The notes: generated by a model not told the origin, from the letters alone. Counted from the first letter of the stretch, positions 1-9,156 are shown. The stretch: 64,000 nucleotides of DNA from an uncultured Clostridia bacterium (GCA_947631945.1 CANRNI010000014.1:1-64000); one strand, 5' to 3'. Numbers and translations are program-made.

Positions 1-75
1 TTGCCAAATATGCTCTACTTTTTTCTTTATTTTTTCGTAAGCTCTATTTGGTTTACCCCAACATTTATTATAGAG

Positions 76-153
76 CCCGATTTTTCGCGAAAATACTTTG
101 AAAAATAAAAGCGAAACGACGGAAAAATTCCATTATTTGGGCATTTTGGAGGA
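76..153. repeat. Dispersed repeat R3, copy 1 (diverged)
   Basis: This stretch resembles segments at 13209-13305 and 28376-28474. Shared blocks are CGATTTTTCGCG, AATACTTTG, GACGGAAAAA and GGGCATTTTGGAGG. It lies downstream of the glycosyltransferase (minus strand). Nothing else was seen in bases 1-174 apart from AT-rich sequence. Confidence 0.6.
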
Positions 154-174
154 TTTCCGGTACGCAATGATTAT

Positions 175-1533
175 TTAAAAGTTTAAGCCTTTGTCTTTAA
201 GAGTTTTTTTCGCGCCGAGCGCCTGCCTTTTTTGAGAAAAAACATACTGTATAAGGAATGAGGGCGCTTTTGATAAAACAGTTTCGCGCAGGGTGCGTAT
301 ATCAAGCGGTTTTCCGTTCCTTATTTCTATACAGTTTTTTGATTTCGCAATACGTCTTGCCTGAGTATGGAAATTTTTATCCGGCAAAACTCTTATATTT
401 TCCATTTTTCTAAATTCATCGGGGAACGCCGGGCTTGAAAAACGTCTGTCACTTATAATCAGTTCAAAGAACGGATATGTCTGAGCATAGAGCGAACGAA
501 GGAAAGGCCTGTACTCGTTCTCATTATTCAAATCGAAAAGCAATGTAAACTCAGGCTCGTCAGCCGCCTCTTTTTTATCTGTATAAATATACGGCAGACG
601 CATATCCGCATTATTTTCCTGCAATTTTCTGAAACGCTCAGGACGCACAAATTTCGCGTATTTTTCAAACTCCTCTTTCATAAGGGATATCGTTTCCCCG
701 TCCATATACCAATATCTGCGGTAAAAATTATCAATATAGAATTTATAGGCCATATAGACAATTTCCTGACAATACGCTTCGTCGCCGTCGCAGGAACCTG
801 TTTCCCGTCTGATTATATCCCTGCCCATATCAAATATTTCACTTATTACATATGAGGCGGATTCCAGATTTTCTTTAGTGGGCATTTCAAACCGCGAAAA
901 ACCGTCCTCAATCGGCTTTACTGTTTTTTCGAGTATAAATTCGGGACAGCCGCTGATTTTCACTCCTTTATAAACCGCCCGCATTATTATGAGAAGCTCA
1001 CAATGAGCCGTAAGGTCTAAAAACCTCAAATTGTAAAGGTCAAATATTTTTTTACGGAACGCTTTCGCTCCTATTATGCCGTTTTGGAGCAAACTGCTCT
1101 CAAGCATTTTAACCTCAGGCTGTGTGGCAAGGATATCGAGGCTTTTTTCATACTCGTACTCTATATCTCCGTTCTTCCAGCAGCGTCCCGTTATTATATC
1201 GGCGTCATATTCGTCCGAGCATTTAAAAACAGCCTCTACGGAACCGTCCGTCAGCACGTCGCCGCAGTCAAGGAACAGGAGATATTCGCATTTCGCTTTT
1301 TCTATCCCGGTGTTTCTCGCGGAATAAACTCCCGAATGTTCCTGTCTTATATAGAAAAAATCATTGTATTCGTCACAATATTTTTTTGCGATTTCCGGAG
1401 TGGAATCATCCGAACCGTCGTCTATTATTATAACCTCAAAGTTTTCAACAGTCTGCGTGACCATGCTTTCAAGCGTTTTTTCAAGATATTTTTCCCCGTT
1501 AAACACAGGTATTATTACTGATAACCGATTCAT
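175..1533 (-). CDS. Family 2 glycosyltransferase
   Basis: The 452-residue protein begins with a GT-A fold typical of GT2 enzymes: SVIIPVFNGEKYLEKTLESM near residue 5, then a nucleotide-binding IIIDDGSDDST and an LFLDCGD block in the place of the DxD metal motif (about residues 86-92). The C-terminal half has no obvious catalytic motif and may contact acceptor or partner proteins. No membrane segment is evident, so it is probably a cytoplasmic or peripheral enzyme that transfers an activated sugar to an envelope polymer. Its start overlaps the stop of the upstream cytidylyltransferase by 4 bases (ATGA), so the two are translationally coupled. Donor and acceptor cannot be told from sequence. 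Confidence 0.85.
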   Translation of the reverse strand: MNRLSVIIPVFNGEKYLEKTLESMVTQTVENFEVIIIDDGSDDSTPEIAKKYCDEYNDFFYIRQEHSGVYSARNTGIEKAKCEYLLFLDCGDVLTDGSVEAVFKCSDEYDADIITGRCWKNGDIEYEYEKSLDILATQPEVKMLESSLLQNGIIGAKAFRKKIFDLYNLRFLDLTAHCELLIIMRAVYKGVKISGCPEFILEKTVKPIEDGFSRFEMPTKENLESASYVISEIFDMGRDIIRRETGSCDGDEAYCQEIVYMAYKFYIDNFYRRYWYMDGETISLMKEEFEKYAKFVRPERFRKLQENNADMRLPYIYTDKKEAADEPEFTLLFDLNNENEYRPFLRSLYAQTYPFFELIISDRRFSSPAFPDEFRKMENIRVLPDKNFHTQARRIAKSKNCIEIRNGKPLDIRTLRETVLSKAPSFLIQYVFSQKRQALGAKKTLKDKGLNF

Positions 1534-2231
1534 TTACCCAACTTCCCAACTATGCTTTCCGCTTTTTCCATATCCTCGGGATATGTGATTTTTATATTGT
1601 CGCGGCTGCCGCGCACCAAAAAAACTCTTTCACCGTTTTCGGTAAAAACCGTGCAGGCGTCCGTATATTTTTCAAATTCCTCAGCAGTCATTAAGCTGTA
1701 ATAATTATACAGCTTCGCAGCGTTAAAGCTTTGCGGCGTCTGTGCATGATAGACAGAGCTTCTGACGGGAACAGCGTCTATAAACCTGCCGTCCGCGCTG
1801 TATATAACGGTATCCACCGCGGGGCATACCGTATTGCACGCACCGTATTTTTTCGCAGCAGCAATATTTTCATCAATTATTCTCTTATCTATAAAAGGAC
1901 GAACCGCGTCATGCGTCAGAATAATATCGCCGTCGGATATGCCCTCGCCTTTTATTTTTTTAAGCACATTAAAAAGCGTTTCGTTTCGGTTTTTGCCGCC
2001 CTCAAGAATCTGCACTTCGTTACCGCCCAGAAACTTTTTCACAAGCGAATGTGTATAATTAAGGTAATCGTGAGAAACGCAGACACAAACCTTATCAACC
2101 GAGCCGCTTTTTATAAACGCCTCAATGCTCATTATTATAATCGGCTTGCCTGAAACGGACATAAACTGCTTCGGAATATTCCCGCCCATGCGGAGTCCGC
2201 TTCCTCCGGCCAATACTGCGGCATATACCAT
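1530..2231 (-). CDS. ispD: IspD/TarI-family cytidylyltransferase
   Basis: A 233-residue nucleotidyltransferase with the family signature AGGSGLRMGGNIPKQF at residues 8-23, the THDAVRPF block and the PVRSSVYHAQTPQSF segment. It makes a CDP-activated product from CTP: CDP-methylerythritol in the MEP isoprenoid pathway if IspD, or CDP-ribitol for wall polymers if TarI. The ending NIKITYPEDM and the coupling to a GT2 enzyme would also suit TarI-like enzymes, so the substrate is open. A longer frame runs to 2384, but I chose the ATG at 2231. It has GGAGG six bases upstream, and a good promoter (2344-2372) lies inside the longer frame. Confidence 0.8.
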   Translation of the reverse strand: MVYAAVLAGGSGLRMGGNIPKQFMSVSGKPIIIMSIEAFIKSGSVDKVCVCVSHDYLNYTHSLVKKFLGGNEVQILEGGKNRNETLFNVLKKIKGEGISDGDIILTHDAVRPFIDKRIIDENIAAAKKYGACNTVCPAVDTVIYSADGRFIDAVPVRSSVYHAQTPQSFNAAKLYNYYSLMTAEEFEKYTDACTVFTENGERVFLVRGSRDNIKITYPEDMEKAESIVGKLGK

Positions 2232-2343
2232 AAAAACCTCCGCTTTTAATCTTATTCCGTCAATTCCGGCGCGCGTCTTGACGTACGTTTGATCATGCTT
2301 TTCCGAGGCAAGAACGCACGGAAATATAAAAAACTTTATTTTC

Positions 2344-2372
2344 ATATTAACATAATTACAATGTTTTTTCAA
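2344..2372 (-). promoter_or_regulatory. Sigma-A promoter for the cytidylyltransferase/glycosyltransferase pair
   Basis: On the minus strand TTGAAA (2367-2372), a 17-base spacer and TAATAT (2344-2349) lie about 110 bases upstream of the ATG at 2231. Confidence 0.6.
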
Positions 2373-2492
2373 GATATTTGTCATTTTTATTCACTTTAAA
2401 TATAGCAATTATAAAGCGGCTGTTATATAATTGATATAATAAGATTTTTGCTGATTTTTATCGAAAAGAAAGTAAGAAAGCCGGTGAGGTTT

Positions 2493-3860
2493 TTGACAAG
2501 CGATTTTTCAAAGGGTTCTGTATCCCGTAATATCATCGCGCAGGCTCTTCCGCTCACATTGGCGCAGCTTGTACAGCTTCTCTACAATATAGTTGACAGA
2601 ATCTACATCGGGCATTTACGGACAGGCGGAAGCATACCCCTAACGGGCGTCGGACTTACGTTTCCGATAATAACGCTTATCGCCGCTTTCACAAGCCTTT
2701 TCGGTACGGGAGGCACGCCGCTTTTCTCAATTGCGAGAGGGAAAGGCGATACGCAGCGCGCCGAAAAAATTCTCGGCAATGTTTTTTCACTTTTATGCGT
2801 AAGTTCTTTTTTCATAATTATAATTTCGTATATTTTTAAAAAGCCAATCCTTTATCTGTTCGGAGCGGGCGACGCATCATATGTATACGCGAACGCATAC
2901 ATAAAAATTTATCTTCTCGGCACCGTATTTTCAATGCTGACAACAGGACTTAACAGTTTCATAAACGCGCAGGGCTTTCCCAAGACCGGCATGATGACTA
3001 TAATAATAGGCGCAGTCCTAAATATAATACTCGACCCGATTTTTATTTTCGCGTTTAACATGGGTGTTGAAGGCGCGGCGGCCGCAACCGTTATAAGTCA
3101 GGCGGTTTCCGCGATATGGGTACTCCGCTTTTTAACGGGCAAAAAAGCGGAGCTGAAAATAAAACGCGAGAACGTAATAATTGTCCCGAAAATTGTAAAG
3201 GAAATTTTGTCCCTCGGCTTATCGGGCTTTATCATGCAGGGTACAAACTGCCTTGTTCAGGTCGTATGCAACTCAACGCTTCAGCTTTACGGCGGAGATT
3301 TATACGTAGGAATAATGACCGTTCTTAATTCTGTGAGGGAGGTTCTCTCGCTTCCCGTAAGCGGCATATCAGGCGGAGCGCAGCCCGTTCTCGGTTATAA
3401 CTACGGCGCAAAAAAGTATGACAGAGTAAAAAACGGAATACGTTTTACTTCAATTATAGGTATAACCTATACGGCGCTGGCATGGCTCGTCGTAATTCTG
3501 TTTCCCGAATATATAATTAAAATATTTACAAGCGACGCGGATATACTCTCCGCAGGCATAAGCGCGATGCATATTTATTTCTTCGGCTTTATATTTATGG
3601 CGTTTCAATTTGCCGGTCAAACGTCATTTCAAGCGCTCGGTCTTGCGAAGCAGGCTATATTCTTTTCACTTTTCAGAAAAGCTGTAATTGTATTTCCGCT
3701 TACGATTCTTCTTCCAAAATTCGGAATGGGCGTTACGGGTGTATTTGCCGCCGAGCCTATTTCAAACGCGATAGGTGGTCTGTCATGCTTTTTCACAATG
3801 TATTTTACGGTTTACAGAAAAACAAATTCTTTGCAAACTTCCGAAAACAATAAAAAATAA
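2493..3860 (+). CDS. MATE-family multidrug/sodium exporter
   Basis: A polytopic membrane protein of about 455 residues with the MATE layout of two six-helix halves. Visible family blocks include LPLTLAQLVQLLYNIVDRIYIG near the start, the ALNxxLDPIFIF-like segment (NIILDPIFIFAFNMGVEGAA) in the first half and the GAQPVLGYNYGAKKY loop at the start of the second half. MATE proteins export cationic drugs or metabolites with Na+ or H+. Start choice is uncertain. The frame opens at TTG 2448, GTG 2484 is possible, and TTG 2493 follows GGTGAGG and gives the usual N-terminus (TSDFSKGSVSRNI). A TATAAT lies at 2435-2440, without a good -35. RadC follows 9 bases downstream. Confidence 0.88.
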   Translation: MTSDFSKGSVSRNIIAQALPLTLAQLVQLLYNIVDRIYIGHLRTGGSIPLTGVGLTFPIITLIAAFTSLFGTGGTPLFSIARGKGDTQRAEKILGNVFSLLCVSSFFIIIISYIFKKPILYLFGAGDASYVYANAYIKIYLLGTVFSMLTTGLNSFINAQGFPKTGMMTIIIGAVLNIILDPIFIFAFNMGVEGAAAATVISQAVSAIWVLRFLTGKKAELKIKRENVIIVPKIVKEILSLGLSGFIMQGTNCLVQVVCNSTLQLYGGDLYVGIMTVLNSVREVLSLPVSGISGGAQPVLGYNYGAKKYDRVKNGIRFTSIIGITYTALAWLVVILFPEYIIKIFTSDADILSAGISAMHIYFFGFIFMAFQFAGQTSFQALGLAKQAIFFSLFRKAVIVFPLTILLPKFGMGVTGVFAAEPISNAIGGLSCFFTMYFTVYRKTNSLQTSENNKK

Positions 3861-3869
3861 GGTGATAAA

Positions 3870-4571
3870 ATGGCTGAAAGAAATCCTGAATGTCATAAGG
3901 GACACAGAAACAGTCTGCGCAAAAAATTTATAGACAGCGATTTCACGGGATTCAATAAGCACAATCTTCTTGAACTTCTTCTGTTCTATTCCATTCCGAG
4001 AATTGACACCAACGAGCTTGCCCATTCGCTTCTCGATACGTTCGGTTCTCTAAAAGGAGTATTTGACGCGCCGATTGACGCAATCATGTCGGTAAAAGGA
4101 ATAGGCTTAAACTCAGCCGTTCTTTTGAAGCTGATTCCCGTGCTAATGAGAGAATATCTTAATGAAGACACCGACTCAACAAAATATATTTTCAGCACGG
4201 AAGAAGCCGTACAGTTCCTAAAGCCGAAGTTCTTCGGTCTGAACAGCGAAGCCGTATATTTTATATGTCTCGACGATTCGGGACGGGTACTTAAAAACGC
4301 TTTTGTAGGACAGGGCGATTTTGATTCCACAACAATCAACGTCAGAAAATTCGCCTCGCAGATATTGAACAGCAACGCAGACGCGGTTATAATAGCGCAC
4401 AATCACCCTGTAGGAGTGTGCGCCCCTTCAAAAGAAGATATAGACACAACAATAAAGCTTAAAAACCTGCTGGATTCAATAAGCGTAAGCCTTATGGACC
4501 ATATCATATTTGCAAACGACGGTTATTTTTCATTTTTGAAAAACAATAAATACTCGTATATATTCAGTTGA
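3870..4571 (+). CDS. radC: RadC-family JAMM-domain protein
   Basis: 233 residues, the normal RadC length. The N-terminal half carries a helix-hairpin-helix (VKGIGLNSAVLLK, about residues 75-87). The C-terminal half is a JAB1/MPN metalloprotease-like domain with the JAMM zinc motif HNHPVGVCAPSKED (His177, His179, Ser187, Asp190) and a candidate glutamate at 127. The family was named for DNA repair, but its biochemical role is unresolved. The ATG is preceded by AAGGTG and lies 9 bases after the MATE stop, so the two genes are likely cotranscribed. Confidence 0.92.
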   Translation: MAERNPECHKGHRNSLRKKFIDSDFTGFNKHNLLELLLFYSIPRIDTNELAHSLLDTFGSLKGVFDAPIDAIMSVKGIGLNSAVLLKLIPVLMREYLNEDTDSTKYIFSTEEAVQFLKPKFFGLNSEAVYFICLDDSGRVLKNAFVGQGDFDSTTINVRKFASQILNSNADAVIIAHNHPVGVCAPSKEDIDTTIKLKNLLDSISVSLMDHIIFANDGYFSFLKNNKYSYIFS

Positions 4572-4609
4572 TTTACAATATCCGCTTATTTTTCAACTAT
4601 TTAAACAAT

Positions 4610-4646
4610 CGCGTTTATACCGGACTTACAGCCCGATATAAACGCG
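4610..4646. terminator. Hairpin between convergent genes (radC / lipoprotein)
   Basis: CGCGTTTATA (4610-4619) pairs with TATAAACGCG (4637-4646), with an inner CGG/CCG pair. There is no strong T-run on either side. Its location between convergent stops suggests a shared terminator. Confidence 0.5.
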
Positions 4647-4693
4647 GTCGATTCATATTCTGTCTAAAAGAAAACTTATATTTAATTGATTAA

Positions 4694-5551
4694 TCAGCTT
4701 GCGGTAAACAAATTAACAATCGACGATGATTTTGTAAGACCGTTAAGAGTTATCGGAGTAAGAATCTGCGGAATAAATGCGGAAATCACAAAATTCATCT
4801 GTCTTAATCCGTCGGAGTCATACACATCAAGAATTTTAGGTTCGCCGTTCAGCGTATAGATTCTTATTGTACCGTATTCCGTTTTATATATTGAGCAAAG
4901 GTACTCCTGTCCGTCTATTGTCGGATGCGTTTCCGAATACTCGCCGCCCTCAATATATTGTGAAAAATCCATATTTTTGTCAAAATTAGACATCATACTT
5001 TTCATTTCGGCAATATCGGTATTACTGAAGCTTACGCCGAATGAAGAAAAGCTGCTTAAAACCTTATCCATATTGTTTATCGCCGCTTCATCTATAACGA
5101 CGTACATATTTGTGGCGTTATTGACGATATAAGGAACCTCGTCAATATATATAAACGTCATTTTCATTTGCTTTGAAACCATTTCAAGCCTGTAGTTATC
5201 GCCGTCACAGGTCGCTTTCGCATCAATCACCTGACCACCGGTCATATTCATGGTTCCCGCCATATAAAAGTGCTTGCTCTCCAAAGTATCAATTATATTC
5301 TGAATTGACGAACCGTCCGGAGCGGCAGTCGTGGTTTCGGCAAGGGTAGTTTCGGGAGGCGGAGCCGTAGTGGTTTCGGGCTGAGTTGTTTCGGTAACAT
5401 TTGCGGCAACGTCCGATTCTTCGCCGACAAGCGTTACGGCAGGCTCTGTGGACTCGCCGGCGCCGCTTTCCTTATTGCAGCCGAACAGCGTCATGGACAT
5501 TAAGACCGCGAGACATACGCTTATAATCTTTTTTAACGCGCTTCTTGACAT
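4694..5551 (-). CDS. Putative lipoprotein with Thr/Pro-rich linker
   Basis: 285 residues. The N-terminus is a lipoprotein signal (basic MSRSALKK, hydrophobic stretch, lipobox LFGC with Cys25), so the mature protein should be lipid-anchored on the outer face of the membrane. Residues about 40-80 form a Thr/Pro/Glu-rich linker like those of Ruminococcaceae surface proteins. The remaining ~200 residues have an alternating beta pattern (YRLEMVSKQMKMTFIYID, PYIVNN) loosely reminiscent of LppX/LolA-like lipoproteins, but I do not recognise a defined family. The ATG is preceded by GAGGTGAT. A short mobile repeat (5572-5704) lies directly upstream, so the promoter may lie in or beyond it. Confidence 0.75.
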   Translation of the reverse strand: MSRSALKKIISVCLAVLMSMTLFGCNKESGAGESTEPAVTLVGEESDVAANVTETTQPETTTAPPPETTLAETTTAAPDGSSIQNIIDTLESKHFYMAGTMNMTGGQVIDAKATCDGDNYRLEMVSKQMKMTFIYIDEVPYIVNNATNMYVVIDEAAINNMDKVLSSFSSFGVSFSNTDIAEMKSMMSNFDKNMDFSQYIEGGEYSETHPTIDGQEYLCSIYKTEYGTIRIYTLNGEPKILDVYDSDGLRQMNFVISAFIPQILTPITLNGLTKSSSIVNLFTAS

Positions 5552-5571
5552 AAAATCACCTCATTGATATT

Positions 5572-5704
5572 TTAAGGCGGCGCCGAACAATCGGCGCTGA
5601 CGCCTTTTCGCACATTTACTTGCATATTTCCGTGATTTTCAGCTATTTCAACGAAAAATTCGACGAAAATAATTAACAACAAAATCCAAGCGGTATTGCA
5701 TTAA
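5572..5704. mobile_element. MITE-like element, subtype C (133 bp)
   Basis: The ends read TTAAGGCGGCGCCG... and ...GCGGTATTGCATTAA, matching the TTAAGGCAAYACCGC termini of the full elements imperfectly. The interior shares AAAATCCAAGCGGTA and an AATCGGCG...ACGCC block with the copy at 42168-42245. It occupies the leader of the lipoprotein gene. Confidence 0.55.
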
Positions 5705-5758
5705 ATTATATAGTATAAATATTAACCGAAAATTAACTGTATTTATAAAAATTAAAAA

Positions 5759-5825
5759 TAAGGAAATACCGCATAATTATCAATATATCTGTTGACGCCG
5801 CAGCGGTAAGCCTTGGAATCACCGC
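5759..5825. repeat. Decayed end of a MITE-like element
   Basis: TAAGGAAATACCGCATAATTAT resembles one terminus of the subtype A elements. The opposite end is not recognisable. It fills the gap downstream of the propeller gene. Confidence 0.35.
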
Positions 5826-5826
5826 A

Positions 5827-7275
5827 TTACATTATATGAGCGGCTCCCTCATAGGATAAAACGAATTTATTCTTCTTATCGGCGCAGAATAAATCAAAAA
5901 CTCCCGTTTGAGAATTGTAATCGCTGCAATAAAACGCCGTATTTGTGCCGACGTCGCAGCCGTAAACGTTTTCATCAAGCAAATCGCTGTCGCCGGCCTT
6001 TGAAACCGAATAAAGCTTAAGGTCATTGAGGATAAATAATACCTCATTCCATGAAGTCATATAAAAGCTTTTTACTCCTGCGGCAAGCTTTTCGGTTTTA
6101 CCGCCGTGCCAAACCTGCAAATCGGCGGCATTATTCAAATAATATATATATTTCCCGTCAGATGACGGTTCTATTGACGACGCTCCCTCAAAAAGCAGCG
6201 AAGACTCGCCTTTTTTGCAGGAATAAACCTTTCCGTCCGGCGTCATATATACAAGACGGCTGTTTTTTAAAGGCACAAAATCCTCAGTTTCCTCCGCAAC
6301 GTCAATTCTCGCGTTATCCTCCGTTATATAAAACAATGTGCTGTTTCCGTTTCCGTCCGAAACACGGTAATATATACCGCACAAATCATTATCTCCGCAA
6401 AGCTTGGCGGTATTATCGGAATTGCAGAAAATCTCAAATTTCTCGTCATAAATTACGGGAGAAGCCTCATACGGTACAAGACGTATTCTGCTTTTCCCCT
6501 CATGAGAAACATACGTATATGAGCCGTCGCTGAACACCGCGCTTGTCAAATCGTTTGAAAAATACAGAGCCGTATCGTCAACGGACGAGCAAAGTCTTGC
6601 TTTCATATCCCCATCGGTATCAATAAGACACAGAGAATCGTCTGCCGCGAGAACATATATATATTCACAGTTATCGGTAAGCGCGAGAGGGGTATAATTA
6701 TCTCCTATATACCTTGAAACGCTATCGGTATATACATAAAGCTTCTGCGCGCCGTCATTTTTGCTGTAAAGCACGCTTTTCCCGTTTGGCGATACCGCAA
6801 AGCCCGTTATATTTTCATCAATGCTTTCGGTTCGCTGTTTATTGACGCTGTAATAATTCATTTTACCGTCGGAAGAAAGATATACCACGGAACTGCCGGA
6901 ATATGACAGCGCGAAGCTGTTTGTGCAGTCAGCCGCCACGCGATTTACGTTTCCGCCGCTTATTGAAAAAAGAGAGTATGACGACCCCTCGGACATAAGC
7001 ACGGCGCAGGAGGTTTTATTCTCACTGTATTTTACCGCGGCGACGCTTCTGCCGGGGACTGTATCATCGGCCTTTTCACTTCCGAAGAATATAACGGCGC
7101 CGTTTTCAGACGGTGAATAATACAAACTGATTTCGGAATCGGATTCGGATTCCGAGAACGCGCAAATTAAAGTAATTAATATAAAAAACGCCGAAATCGC
7201 GGCAACCTTTATAAATCTCAGTTCACCGTTAAAAAAAATATTCAGCGATTTTTTAATCTTATCAATAAAAATCAT
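5827..7275 (-). CDS. Membrane-anchored beta-propeller-like protein
   Basis: 482 residues with a short cytoplasmic N-terminus, one membrane helix (FIKVAAISAFFILITLICAF) and a large external domain. The domain is built from repeated strands of the pattern xxYVLAADDSLCLID / YIYYLNNAADLQVW, as in TolB/WD40-like or DUF5050 propellers. Such domains usually bind ligands or proteins; there is no catalytic motif. I chose the ATG at 7275. The upstream GTG at 7284 lies inside the Shine-Dalgarno CGGAGTGG that serves this ATG. Its own promoter fits at 7298-7327. The gene is divergent from the secreted beta-helix gene. No specific function can be assigned. Confidence 0.7.
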   Translation of the reverse strand: MIFIDKIKKSLNIFFNGELRFIKVAAISAFFILITLICAFSESESDSEISLYYSPSENGAVIFFGSEKADDTVPGRSVAAVKYSENKTSCAVLMSEGSSYSLFSISGGNVNRVAADCTNSFALSYSGSSVVYLSSDGKMNYYSVNKQRTESIDENITGFAVSPNGKSVLYSKNDGAQKLYVYTDSVSRYIGDNYTPLALTDNCEYIYVLAADDSLCLIDTDGDMKARLCSSVDDTALYFSNDLTSAVFSDGSYTYVSHEGKSRIRLVPYEASPVIYDEKFEIFCNSDNTAKLCGDNDLCGIYYRVSDGNGNSTLFYITEDNARIDVAEETEDFVPLKNSRLVYMTPDGKVYSCKKGESSLLFEGASSIEPSSDGKYIYYLNNAADLQVWHGGKTEKLAAGVKSFYMTSWNEVLFILNDLKLYSVSKAGDSDLLDENVYGCDVGTNTAFYCSDYNSQTGVFDLFCADKKNKFVLSYEGAAHIM

Positions 7276-7297
7276 CAAAACCACTCCGTATATTTTT

Positions 7298-7327
7298 AGA
7301 TTAACATTTTATTGTGCGCGATGTCAA
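7298..7327 (-). promoter_or_regulatory. Promoter for the propeller gene
   Basis: Minus-strand TTGACA (7322-7327), 18-base spacer and TAATCT (7298-7303), shortly upstream of the ATG at 7275. Confidence 0.6.
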
Positions 7328-7386
7328 TATAACATTTATAAATTGAAATAATTTTAAATCTTTTTACAAAAGTTACAATAATCTTA

Positions 7387-7415
7387 TTTACAAATCCGAT
7401 TTATTATTGTATAAT
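7387..7415 (+). promoter_or_regulatory. Promoter for the secreted beta-helix/InlB protein
   Basis: TTTACA (7387-7392), exactly 17 bases, TATAAT (7410-7415). The start codon at 7452 has AGGAGGAAACA upstream. Confidence 0.75.
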
Positions 7416-7451
7416 ACATATGTATAAATTTTTCCGACAGGAGGAAACAAT

Positions 7452-9005
7452 ATGAAGGGATTAAAAAAACTGCTGGCTCTGCTTTTAGCTTTGCTTATGA
7501 TTATAACAGTTTCCCCTACAACAATTTTTGCCGAAGAACCCGGCGCTCAGGACGAGACCGAGACTCAGCCTGCGGAGGGCGGCGATGAGGATCCCGAACC
7601 CGCTGAAACAGCCGAAGCCGCGTGGTTTACTTCATTCGGCTTAAAAAGAGGCGAAGGAACGCTTGCGCAGGCCGCGCAAGAGGTTACCGTTTCGGGAAAA
7701 ATATCGGTTCTTAAGGACATAGAAGAGCTTAACGAGACAATTGAGATTACAAAGAACATAACATTGGAAGGAAACGGGCATACCGTAACAAGAAGCAAGG
7801 GATTTACCGACGTTATGATAAGCGTTACCGATTCCGCGCAAGTTAAAATATCAAATATTACAATAAACGGAAACTCGGCAAATATAAAGTTCGGTACAAA
7901 AAGTATTATAAATATATCTACGGGAGCAGTAATCCTTAACGACGGGGCAAAGCTTACGAGCAACAATGCGGCTGCTTCCGGCGGCGCGGTAACCGTAGGT
8001 TCAAACAGCGTTACGGGTACAAAATCGCTTACTTTGGAAGCAGGTTCCGAGATATCCGACTGTTCCGCTTCTTACGGCGGAGGCGTTGTTGTCAACAGCA
8101 GCAGCGTTTTGAATCTTGACGGAGGCATTATCAAAGGCTGCTCGGCGTCTATAGCCGGCGGAGCCGTTTATATGTCGGACGCAGGCGCCGCGCTGAGAAT
8201 GACGGCCGGGGAAATTACCGAATGTAAAGCGACAAGCCACGTCGATGCGCGGGGCAGCGCGATACTTATCGCCCAAGGCGCGTCGGCCGTAATTACGGGA
8301 GGCAAGATTTACAACAACGTCATTGAAAACGGATTGGGAGCGGTTTATGTCGCGGTTCCCTCAAAATTTACAATAGGTTCAAATGCATATATTTATGACA
8401 ATAAAACGGCGGACGGCGCGGATTCCAACGTATATCTTGCCGCGAACGCAAAAGCCGTTATATCCCCCGATTTTAGGGCAAACGCAAAAATAGGCCTTAT
8501 GAAAGAAGGCGGCTTTACAAACGGAGAACCGTTTGACACATTTTTAACCTTTGAATACGGCACGGAAATAATGGGTTATATCTTCAGCGACGCTGACGGA
8601 AAAACTTTCTGCGTTAACGAGGACGACGGCACTCTCGATTTAAGACAAGCTATAACGGTAACTTTCGACCCCGGCAACGGCACCTGCCCGGTTAAATCAA
8701 AAGTTTATGCCGTAGGACTTAAGTTTGATTATCTTCCCGACCCGGACGAAAGAAAAGATTTTGAATTTCTCGGCTGGTACACGAAAGACGACGTGCAGAT
8801 AACAGAAAAAATGACCGTTGAATTTGACGGCGACGTCACGTTGACAGCGAAATGGAAAAATCTTTACGAAACGGATAACAGTCCGTTCGCGGTTATCGGA
8901 CGGTTTTTCCAGAGAATAGGCGATCTTATGAGAATGGTTTTCGATTTCCTTGAGGGACTTTTCACAGGCTCGGGCGACAAGGATCTCGGAAATATGTTCG
9001 GATAA
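7452..9005 (+). CDS. Secreted beta-helix protein with InlB B-repeat
   Basis: 517 residues with a classical signal peptide (MKGLKKLLALLLALLMIITV...IFAEE). An acidic linker is followed by a repetitive Gly/Ser/Asn-rich region (about 130-330). Its GGAVTV, GGGVVVNSS, GGAVYMSD and GSAILIAQG turns indicate a right-handed parallel beta-helix of the polymorphic/pectate-lyase-like type. A Listeria-Bacteroides (InlB B) repeat follows: VTFDPGNGTCPV ... FLGWYTKDD ... VTLTAKW. The C-terminus has a short amphipathic tail instead of an LPxTG sorting signal. These features suit an adhesin or a surface- or mucin-interacting protein. It has a strong promoter and a terminator of its own, so it is monocistronic. 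Confidence 0.8.
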   Translation: MKGLKKLLALLLALLMIITVSPTTIFAEEPGAQDETETQPAEGGDEDPEPAETAEAAWFTSFGLKRGEGTLAQAAQEVTVSGKISVLKDIEELNETIEITKNITLEGNGHTVTRSKGFTDVMISVTDSAQVKISNITINGNSANIKFGTKSIINISTGAVILNDGAKLTSNNAAASGGAVTVGSNSVTGTKSLTLEAGSEISDCSASYGGGVVVNSSSVLNLDGGIIKGCSASIAGGAVYMSDAGAALRMTAGEITECKATSHVDARGSAILIAQGASAVITGGKIYNNVIENGLGAVYVAVPSKFTIGSNAYIYDNKTADGADSNVYLAANAKAVISPDFRANAKIGLMKEGGFTNGEPFDTFLTFEYGTEIMGYIFSDADGKTFCVNEDDGTLDLRQAITVTFDPGNGTCPVKSKVYAVGLKFDYLPDPDERKDFEFLGWYTKDDVQITEKMTVEFDGDVTLTAKWKNLYETDNSPFAVIGRFFQRIGDLMRMVFDFLEGLFTGSGDKDLGNMFG

Positions 9006-9017
9006 AATACAAACACA

Positions 9018-9045
9018 ACGCACGGTGAAAAAACCGTGCGTTTTT
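9018..9045 (+). terminator. Intrinsic terminator of the beta-helix gene
   Basis: Perfect 9-bp stem ACGCACGGT (9018-9026) / ACCGTGCGT (9033-9041), 6-base loop, then five T. Confidence 0.9.
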
Positions 9046-9072
9046 GACGAAAAAAATAAAAAGCGTGAAAAT

Positions 9073-9156
9073 ATGATGAAAGGAGCGATACAGGGCGCAA
9101 AAGGGCTTGATTCTCATTGCATTTTATGCGGCGACTGTATCGCGTGTTTAATATGA
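9073..9156 (+). other. Possible 27-codon Cys-rich leader ORF over a hairpin
   Basis: ATGATG at 9073 opens a 27-codon frame ending CILCGDCIACLI, a C-x2-C-x2-C-x2-C array. Its TGA overlaps the ATG of the HAD gene (ATGA). The same DNA holds a perfect 9-bp inverted repeat, GCGATACAG (9085-9093) / CTGTATCGC (9135-9143). The Shine-Dalgarno site is weak. It could be a leader peptide, a regulatory hairpin or chance. Confidence 0.3.

Noticed and set aside
5759-5825. A sixth full MITE copy
   Set aside because: Only one end is recognisable, so it was listed as a decayed fragment.
4694-9005. A dedicated secretion or adhesion island
   Set aside because: The three envelope genes have different strands and separate promoters, and no sortase or secretion genes accompany them.
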